This document shows, one piece after another, positions 1-5,359 of a DNA stretch of 7,684 nt. Below the pieces are notes generated by a model. The model ran no database searches. It saw nothing but the letters and a program-made list of their open reading frames with translations, and was not told the origin of the DNA. Source of the stretch: a bacterium (GTDB lineage: Bacteria; Hydrogenedentota; Hydrogenedentia; Hydrogenedentiales; SLHB01); the NCBI GenBank assembly GCA_024231375.1, contig JAAEQP010001535.1, positions 1 through 7,684 on the forward strand, in the 5' to 3' direction. Both the position numbers and the translations under genes were made by a program. The first letter of the stretch is position 1; the number at the start of each line of letters is the position of its first letter.

Positions 1-65
1 GCGGGCAGAACCCACAGAGAGAAGAGAAAGGCGCAGAACAGAACAACCACTACTGAGCGGAACAT
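1..65 (-). CDS. Start of an unidentified secreted or membrane-anchored protein (partial, runs off left edge)
   Basis: An ATG at 65-63 opens a reading frame that stays open to the window edge, giving 21 complete codons. The peptide begins MFRSVVVVLFCAFLFSLWVL followed by Pro: one early Arg, then an uninterrupted hydrophobic core of about 16 residues. This is a classic Sec signal peptide or N-terminal membrane anchor. A Cys at residue 11 sits inside the core, too early and without a lipobox context, so I do not call a lipoprotein. The start is supported by GGGAGG six bases upstream. The gene is co-directional with the tRNA and the three membrane-protein genes but separated from the tRNA by 390 bases, so it is probably a separate transcription unit. 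The function cannot be told from this fragment. The call rests on the combination of ribosome binding site, start codon and signal-like peptide. Confidence 0.62.
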   Translation of the reverse strand, partial: MFRSVVVVLFCAFLFSLWVLP

Positions 66-71
66 CGATAA

Positions 72-77
72 CCTCCC
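72..77 (-). promoter_or_regulatory. Ribosome binding site of the left-edge gene
   Basis: The minus strand reads GGGAGG, then TTATCG, then ATG. This near-ideal Shine-Dalgarno with a six-base spacer fixes the start of the truncated left-edge gene at 65. Confidence 0.65.
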
Positions 78-120
78 GTGATAGGTGCCTTGGCGGCAAG
101 CGCCTCAGACACAATTCACC

Positions 121-134
121 CGTCAGAATTGACG
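121..134. repeat. Perfect 14-base inverted repeat (5-4-5)
   Basis: The sequence CGTCAGAATTGACG has two perfectly complementary five-base arms around a four-base centre. It lies 56 bases upstream of the start codon of the left-edge gene, where an operator could sit. At this length chance is a real alternative; only its position makes it worth recording. Confidence 0.3.
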
Positions 135-251
135 CTCTCTCTCACCGCAGCCCGCACTTGGAAGGCTTCCCCGTTCGAGAATCCTATCACGAGTGGCATG
201 CTCGCGCAACCACGTGCCGGACCGGAGGCAACAAGGCTGGACTGCGCTATT

Positions 252-265
252 CTGATAATGATCAG
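252..265. repeat. Perfect 14-base inverted repeat (5-4-5), AT-rich
   Basis: CTGATAATGATCAG has five-base perfect arms around AATG and is locally AT-rich within a G+C-rich spacer. It has the same 5-4-5 geometry as the repeat at 121-134 but a different sequence, so the two are probably not sites for the same regulator. It could be an operator or chance. Confidence 0.25.
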
Positions 266-467
266 CAAGATGCGGGCCGGTTAAGGATCGACACGCACAA
301 GTGCTGTAAAGCATTCGCTCTCAGTGGGTTGTGCGGCATGGCGTACGGCGGGCACGAGAGTCAGACGGAGTAGGTGCTGTCTTCCCGAACGCAGAACTTG
401 TGCGAATTGCGAACAGTCGGTTGGCCGAGTGGTCTGAATGACCATGCCCTTCCCCAGGACAAAGAAA

Positions 468-543
468 TGGCGCGCCCGGTAGGATTCGAACCTACGACTT
501 CTTACTCCGGAGGCAAGCACTCTATCCACTGAGCTACGGGCGC
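468..543 (-). tRNA. tRNA-Arg (anticodon CCG), CCA end encoded
   Basis: The minus strand folds into a standard 76-nucleotide cloverleaf. The acceptor stem GCGCCCG pairs with CGGGCGC over 7 bp. The D stem is GCTC/GAGT with one G-T pair and the loop AGTGGATA. The anticodon stem is CTTGC/GTAAG around the loop CTCCGGA, so the anticodon is CCG (plus-strand 508-510). The variable loop AAGTC has five bases, and the T arm is GTAGG-TTCGAAT-CCTAC. The discriminator is G and CCA is encoded. It reads the CGG arginine codon. It lies between the end of the YfhO-like operon and the next gene, transcribed in the same direction, with a candidate promoter of its own upstream. No structural defect is seen. Confidence 0.97.
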
Positions 544-550
544 GCATTGT

Positions 551-569
551 GACGGGGTGTACCCCCGTC
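551..569 (-). repeat. GC-rich hairpin just upstream of the tRNA
   Basis: The 7-bp perfect inverted repeat GACGGGG/CCCCGTC with a five-base loop lies 7 bases before the tRNA 5' end. It has no following T-run on either strand, so it is not a typical intrinsic terminator. It could mark the 3' end of the upstream mRNA, form part of the tRNA precursor leader, or be incidental. Confidence 0.4.
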
Positions 570-580
570 AACGAATGCGT

Positions 581-610
581 ATCGTAGCACATCGCGGAAT
601 GCGGTGTCTA
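581..610 (-). promoter_or_regulatory. Candidate sigma-70-type promoter for the tRNA
   Basis: On the minus strand TAGACA (610-605, 5/6 to TTGACA) is followed after 18 bases by TACGAT (586-581, 4/6 to TATAAT). Transcription would start near 574, about 30 bases ahead of the mature tRNA 5' end, and the leader would include the hairpin at 569-551. This is the best-placed pair in the 104-base spacer, but the match is moderate and the tRNA could also be read through from the upstream operon. Confidence 0.35.
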
Positions 611-647
611 TGAGGAAGTGGCTCAGTTGGTGGTCGGCTCCCTGCAT

Positions 648-2999
648 TCAGGGAGAGGGAGAAGGAATCTGGCGGCGTCGTAGGGCGAGCGCGCTGAGGG
701 TGGCGGCTATCAGTAGCGTGATCGTCGAGACGATCAGGCCAATACGGAAGCTGTTGGGACGGTACTCGAACCGGACGGTGTGGGCGCCTTTCCGGATCGG
801 CACCCCCCGAAACACGTAGTACACGGGTACGATATCGGCCGGTTCGTCGTCGATGGTGGCGCGCCAACCCGGGAAATACTGGTCTGAAAGGACAAGCAAC
901 GCGTCGTCTTTGGCATCGACTTCGATGGAGACCTTGGTCCACGTCCGCTCGACTACCCGCGCCTCGCCAAGGTCGTCCAGGTCGCTGTCGGGCGTCCAAT
1001 CCGGCAGTGGCGCTTCGAGCAACGCAAGCTTGCCGGGGTCGAACTGCTGTTGGGCGTTGCGCATGATCTCGAACATGGCATCCACGTCGGGTTCCACCAA
1101 GGCTTTCCCCACAAGATAGGCGCGGGGATAGGCCCAGGTGTTCTCGTACACCTCCAACTCATCCACGGTCTTCACCAGTTCGAATCCGCCACGGTCGTCG
1201 CGCGGGAAGAAGGGGTGCAACTCGGGCAGATGGACGTAGTACTGGATCGAACAGGCGGGCTCCATAGCGTTCCACAGGTCCGAGCCGAGGGTTTCCCAGA
1301 ACCGCATGACGCGGTACGGGTAGATTCCGTCGAATCCCAGCCATTGCTCGACCCCATACCACTGCATGGTGCCCTTCGCGATCGTGGCGGACGTGGTGGC
1401 CACGCGGGGCGGCGGATCGAGGGTCTGGAGATAGGAAGTCAGTTCGGTCTCAGGGTAGAGACGATCCCCAGGTGTGGTGGGGCGCAGGCCCCGTGAGGCG
1501 ATGAGCAAGTCTGCTGCCACCAGCACGACCAAGGCGGCGCAGGCCAAGCGGGGGCAAGGCTTCACGGCATGCACGATAACGACGGCCACGCCGAGAAGAG
1601 CGAACGCGGCCGCGATCAGCATCTGGGTGCGGACGTATCCCGCGGTTCCTTCCCCCTCCAGTACCACGCGGTTGAACAGATAGGTCCACGCGACGAGGGC
1701 CACGACAGCGGCCACGGGGACCAACGTCCATTTGAGGTCATGCAGGCGGCGTGGACGGCTGAACCAGTGCTGGAGACCCAATGCCGCAAGCAATGGCAAG
1801 GCGAAGACCGCGAAGGCAATGTGGTAGACGTGCCACAGCGAACTCAGCAGGGGGAGTTGCTTGAGGAGGGCCGTGGTCGGATGGTTGAAGGTCATGAGAA
1901 TGCCGAACGCGGTTGCCGCCAGGAGGCATACGGCGCGTCTGCGCGAAGGCGTGCCTTCGCCCGGTCGCGTCAGCAGGAGGACCATCCCGATCCAAACGGC
2001 GATGCCCGGGAAGATGATGGTGGTGTAGTTGGAAATCCAGAAGTTGAGCCAATACGAGCCGTCGGACGAGATGCCATAGAACCGAGGCACCCAGAACAGA
2101 ACCGACGCCGACACGGGCAATGAGTAGGTGGCCACGTCTTCGTGGATGCGCTGATGGTACTGGTGACTGTTGAGCATGTATTCCGCAAAGGGCATCAGTT
2201 GGACTGAACAGATGAGAATGGCCACCACCCACGCGCCCAGCGCGAGGCCGGCTGGCGCCCAGAGCCGTCTCCCCCACCTCCGGTCGGCCGCCAGGCGCAG
2301 CAGGAAGTAGAGCCCGACCCCCAGCCCCATGGTAAACGCAGTTTCGGGGTGTCCGGCCAGGAGCATCATGGTGCCCGAGAAGGCGATCAGACAGAACCCG
2401 CGCCGGGGACGGTCGAGGAGCAGGCTTTCGACACCCAGGAACAGGATCGGCATCCAAGCTGCCACGTCCACCAGACACCAGTAGGGCCACGACATGACGT
2501 ACATGGAGAGCATGTAGGCCACGGACAGGAACCGGGACGGGCCCCTTGAGAGTCCAATACCGCGTCCGCAGACGTAGGCCGTGACCCCGCAGAGCCACAC
2601 TTTCAGCAGGATGAAGAGGGTGCTGGCGAGATGGTGGTCGAGGAACGCGTGAAGCAGGCGGGGCGGATAGAACACGGCGGTCTGGTAGTTCGCGAGCAGT
2701 GGCATGCCCGTGAGTTCGAGGGGATTCCAGAGAGGCCATTCGCCATGGGCAATGGCTTCGAACGCCTGCTTGTACCACCCCGTGAATTGACCGACGAATT
2801 CCCATGTGATGAGGTTCTCGGTATTGGGCCAGTCGATGGCCGCGTGGGCCTTCCAGGGCAGCATCTGGAGCAACACGTAGCCCGGAGAGATCATCTCGCC
2901 GCGAAGAAACGTGCCCGGGAACACAAACGCCAGCAGCACAACCAGCAGCAGGGTGTGCAGAATGAGTTCGCGGATGGTGATGCGGGACGACTGGACCAC
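648..2999 (-). CDS. YfhO-family polytopic membrane protein, third tandem copy (gene C)
   Basis: A putative GT-C-type glycosyltransferase of the cytoplasmic membrane, 783 residues from the GTG at 2999. I chose this start because AAGGAG lies 8 bases upstream and it falls two bases after the stop of gene B. An ATG at 3035 is in frame but lacks a ribosome binding site; a still longer frame from 3257 would add 86 residues of non-membrane sequence. Seen: first membrane segment about residues 14-31; GEWPLWN at 86-92; a block of hydrophobic segments at about 120-500; LAGHPETAF at 214-222; WVPRFYG at 303-309; an outer domain of about 510-750 with YGVEQWLGFDGIYP (548-561), PRAYLVG (625-631) and FPGWRAT (709-715); a last membrane segment at about 753-773; and a short basic tail. 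Family knowledge: YfhO proteins are needed for teichoic acid glycosylation in Firmicutes; substrate here unknown. Oddity: where copies A and B have Glu or Asp in the first outer loop, this copy has Gln45. Family assignment firm, activity inferred. Confidence 0.92.
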   Translation of the reverse strand: MVQSSRITIRELILHTLLLVVLLAFVFPGTFLRGEMISPGYVLLQMLPWKAHAAIDWPNTENLITWEFVGQFTGWYKQAFEAIAHGEWPLWNPLELTGMPLLANYQTAVFYPPRLLHAFLDHHLASTLFILLKVWLCGVTAYVCGRGIGLSRGPSRFLSVAYMLSMYVMSWPYWCLVDVAAWMPILFLGVESLLLDRPRRGFCLIAFSGTMMLLAGHPETAFTMGLGVGLYFLLRLAADRRWGRRLWAPAGLALGAWVVAILICSVQLMPFAEYMLNSHQYHQRIHEDVATYSLPVSASVLFWVPRFYGISSDGSYWLNFWISNYTTIIFPGIAVWIGMVLLLTRPGEGTPSRRRAVCLLAATAFGILMTFNHPTTALLKQLPLLSSLWHVYHIAFAVFALPLLAALGLQHWFSRPRRLHDLKWTLVPVAAVVALVAWTYLFNRVVLEGEGTAGYVRTQMLIAAAFALLGVAVVIVHAVKPCPRLACAALVVLVAADLLIASRGLRPTTPGDRLYPETELTSYLQTLDPPPRVATTSATIAKGTMQWYGVEQWLGFDGIYPYRVMRFWETLGSDLWNAMEPACSIQYYVHLPELHPFFPRDDRGGFELVKTVDELEVYENTWAYPRAYLVGKALVEPDVDAMFEIMRNAQQQFDPGKLALLEAPLPDWTPDSDLDDLGEARVVERTWTKVSIEVDAKDDALLVLSDQYFPGWRATIDDEPADIVPVYYVFRGVPIRKGAHTVRFEYRPNSFRIGLIVSTITLLIAATLSALALRRRQIPSPSP

Positions 3000-3001
3000 G
3001 A

Positions 3002-5359
3002 TTACGGCTCCTTCCGTGCCAAGACCCGTTTGCATGCGGGACCAACCACGGTCAGGAGGCAGAGTAGCAGGGTCACGGTGGAGATCGCGAGTCCGACACG
3101 GAAACTCGACGGTCGATACGTGAATTCCACACGATGATCGCCCGCGGGTAGGACAACGCCACGCAACAGGGAGTACACGGGAAAGATGTCCAGTGTCTCG
3201 CCATTGGCTGTGGCTCGCCAACCGGGGTAGTAGGCGTCCGACAGGACCATCACACACGGCCGATTCGCCGACGCGTCGATGACGACACGATTTGCGGTGC
3301 GTTCCACGACACGGGCTTCACCCAGGCGCGTCTCCCCCACTTCGTCGATTGGCGCCGGCAGCGGATCTTCCACGAGTGCTACGTCCGCCGGGTCAAACTC
3401 GGGCGACCGCATCGCGGCGATCATGTCCTCTTCATTCGGTCTGACCTCTGCCCGTCCTACCAGAAACACCCGTCCCAGGGCGACCGAGTCCTTGTAGACC
3501 TCCATCCCGTCATGGGTCTCGACCTTGCGCAAAGCCTTGGGACCATAGTCCAGGAAATATGGAGTGCTCTTGGCGTTGTGCAGGAAGAAGCGAAGGTCGA
3601 GGGCGGGTCGGAGTCCACGCCAGACGTCCTCACCCAGGTTCTGCACCAGGTTTGAGTATCGAAGCGGCAGGATGGCGTCGTACCCGAAGAATTCCTCGAC
3701 GCCCATGATCGGTAGAAATCCCACGGGAATGCCCGCGGTCAGGCCACAGACGCGATACGGTTCCGGTTGCTTGGCGAGATGATCCGTGAGACCCGTTCGA
3801 GGGAACATCATATCTCGAGGGGCTGTCGGCAACGTGCCGCGGGTGGCCAGGAGCAGATCGGCGGCAAAGACCAGGAGAAACACGTGAGCCCAGAGCCGCC
3901 TGCGTCCCAGGAACAGCGGAGCGGCGAGGATGGCCAACGACACGATGGCCAGGGCAAGCGCCGTCCAGAGTTGTCGGCGCACACAAGAATCCATCTGTTC
4001 CATGGCCAACACGGGCTGGTAAAAACGATATAGCAAGTACCCGGCGATGCTGACGACCAGGATACCTGCCAAGGCGGGAGCAACTTGACGGATGGAGCGC
4101 GATTCACGGAACCAACGTTCCACGATGATGCCTCCGGCAACGAGCAACGCGAACGTGGCAGGGAGCACCCACCAGATGTGCATCATCACGTTGAAGGGCG
4201 GCAAGCTCAAGACAGGGCTGACAACTGGGGCGCTGAAACCACACAGGAGACAAACAAGCGCAGTGGCGATCAAGGCCGCGAGCCGTCGGCTCTCGGGTTT
4301 GAGACAACGCCGGAGTGGGACCGCAAGCGCAATGGCAAACCATGGCGCCAACCCAAGGTACACGAGATTCGCGAAGTTGGAGTTGACCCCGCTTCCCCAG
4401 TAGTTCCCCTCGGCGTTGGCTCCGAAGAACCGGGGTACCCAGAACTGAATCAAGGCCGAAGGCACAAGGGTCCTGGCTGCAGCCGTGTCCGGCCGTGCCG
4501 CGCCATGGAAACTATTGGGAAGGTACTCAAGGAACGGTAGGAGTTGGACACTGCAGATCAGCAACGCTACTACCCATGCGCCTCCAGCCACGGACAAGGG
4601 GATCCAGAGTCTCCTCCCCCACGCGCGGTCGAGGACGAGACGCAGCACGAAGTAGAGTCCGATGCCACACCCAGCGGCAAACGCAGACTCAGGATGCCCC
4701 GCGAGCAACATGAGCGTGCCACCAACCGTGATGGCCATGAATCCTGGTCGGTAGCGCGCTTGGAGGACGCGCTCGGCACCGAAGAAGACAAGGGGAAGCC
4801 ATGCGCCCACCTCGGGGAGCGGCCAATACGACCAGATCACGTTGATGCCGCACAGCATCCAACCAATGGAAATGAAGCGCGCTGCCATGCGCCCAAGCCC
4901 CAACGCTCGTGCGCACACGTAGGTAACCATACCGCATAGCCAAAACTTCAGGAGCGTGTAGACGGTCATCGCCAAGAAGAGGTCGAGAAACAGGTGAAGG
5001 ACATGGACCGGATAGAACACCGCACTCTGGAAGTTCGCCATGAGCGGCATGCCCATGCATTGGAACCGGTTCCACAAAGGCCATTCGCCCGCCCGAATAG
5101 CGTCAGTGGCAATTGCGTACCAGCACGCGAACTGGCTGAGGGCTTCGACCGTGGCCTTGTCGGCCAGGGGTTCGAAGCCCTGGGGCGCGTGATCGGCCCA
5201 GGGCGGCGTATCGTATAGGAGCTGCCCAGGGAGTGTGACGTGGCCTTTCAGGAAGACGGAAGGGAACAAGCACGCAAGGACGAGAACAAGCAGGACCGTG
5301 TGCCCCAGGGTTTCCCTGAGACTTGGACCGCGCGACGGCTCCGGCCGCGCGCTGTTCAT
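3002..5359 (-). CDS. YfhO-family polytopic membrane protein, second tandem copy (gene B)
   Basis: A putative GT-C-type glycosyltransferase of the cytoplasmic membrane, 785 residues from the ATG at 5359, which overlaps the stop of gene A as ATGA and is preceded by GGAGG. An alternative in-frame start at 5416 would add 19 residues inside gene A and lacks clear support. Seen: a basic N-terminus, a first membrane segment at about 19-36, and an outer loop with Asp50 (LLYD) followed by PPWADHAP. Then GEWPLWN at 91-97 and MANFQSAVFYP at 107-117, with roughly a dozen hydrophobic segments between 120 and 505. LAGHPESAF is at 219-227 and WVPRFFG at 307-313. The outer domain at about 510-750 carries MGVEEFFGYDAILP (552-565), RVFLVG (630-635) and YPGWRAT (711-717). 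A last membrane segment lies at about 755-775 and the tail is basic. Over the 47 residues from YPGW onward, hand alignment with copy C gives 27 identities. At the second acidic position of the first loop (Asp in A and C) this copy has Gly61. Confidence 0.93.
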   Translation of the reverse strand: MNSARPEPSRGPSLRETLGHTVLLVLVLACLFPSVFLKGHVTLPGQLLYDTPPWADHAPQGFEPLADKATVEALSQFACWYAIATDAIRAGEWPLWNRFQCMGMPLMANFQSAVFYPVHVLHLFLDLFLAMTVYTLLKFWLCGMVTYVCARALGLGRMAARFISIGWMLCGINVIWSYWPLPEVGAWLPLVFFGAERVLQARYRPGFMAITVGGTLMLLAGHPESAFAAGCGIGLYFVLRLVLDRAWGRRLWIPLSVAGGAWVVALLICSVQLLPFLEYLPNSFHGAARPDTAAARTLVPSALIQFWVPRFFGANAEGNYWGSGVNSNFANLVYLGLAPWFAIALAVPLRRCLKPESRRLAALIATALVCLLCGFSAPVVSPVLSLPPFNVMMHIWWVLPATFALLVAGGIIVERWFRESRSIRQVAPALAGILVVSIAGYLLYRFYQPVLAMEQMDSCVRRQLWTALALAIVSLAILAAPLFLGRRRLWAHVFLLVFAADLLLATRGTLPTAPRDMMFPRTGLTDHLAKQPEPYRVCGLTAGIPVGFLPIMGVEEFFGYDAILPLRYSNLVQNLGEDVWRGLRPALDLRFFLHNAKSTPYFLDYGPKALRKVETHDGMEVYKDSVALGRVFLVGRAEVRPNEEDMIAAMRSPEFDPADVALVEDPLPAPIDEVGETRLGEARVVERTANRVVIDASANRPCVMVLSDAYYPGWRATANGETLDIFPVYSLLRGVVLPAGDHRVEFTYRPSSFRVGLAISTVTLLLCLLTVVGPACKRVLARKEP
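3008..3013 (-). promoter_or_regulatory. Ribosome binding site of gene C inside the end of gene B
   Basis: AAGGAG ends 8 bases before the GTG at 2999 and forms part of the codons for the last residues of gene B (KEP). The stop TAA of B (3004-3002) lies between this site and the GTG. This decides the GTG start of C and implies that ribosomes finishing B can restart on C. Confidence 0.7.

Larger units (their letters stand above)
78..467. other. Intergenic region without a convincing gene (390 bases)
   Basis: This stretch separates the tRNA-Arg from the left-edge gene. Short open frames exist on both strands but none combines a ribosome binding site with a plausible protein. It holds two small perfect inverted repeats (121-134 and 252-265), listed separately. 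On the minus strand a weak promoter-like pair, TTGCGC and TAGGAT with a 17-base spacer, lies at about 211-206 and 188-183, which would give a 5' leader of roughly 110 bases for the left-edge gene. It is only 3/6 and 4/6 to consensus, so I list it as a possibility here and not as a feature. No intrinsic terminator with a T-run is visible after the tRNA; only a short T-rich stretch (ATTTCTTTG) directly follows its CCA end. Confidence 0.6.

Noticed and set aside
78..373. Small overlapping open frames in the spacer on both strands
   Set aside because: No ribosome binding sites, no recognisable motifs, and unlikely composition; not supported as genes.
417..443. Plus-strand GGTTGGCCGAGTGGTCTGAATG resembling the 5' part of a tRNA-Ser or tRNA-Leu
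   Set aside because: No anticodon arm, T arm or matching acceptor strand follows on the plus strand, so it is at most a chance likeness or an unrecognisable remnant.
468..543. Possible integration site (att) at the tRNA 3' end
   Set aside because: I found no second copy of the tRNA 3' segment, integrase or mobile-element gene in the window.
281..592. Minus-strand 103-codon open frame including RSSVDRVLASGVRSRRFESY
   Set aside because: This is the tRNA-Arg gene translated as protein, a well-known annotation artefact; the rest of the frame has no protein-like features.
1569..2123. Plus-strand 184-codon open frame antisense to gene C
   Set aside because: Very polar, low-complexity composition typical of antisense translation of a membrane-protein gene; no ribosome binding site evident.
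1738..3045. Minus-strand 435-codon open frame overlapping gene C in another frame
   Set aside because: Rich in Arg, Pro, His and Gly with no membrane or domain pattern; it is a high-G+C shadow of gene C.
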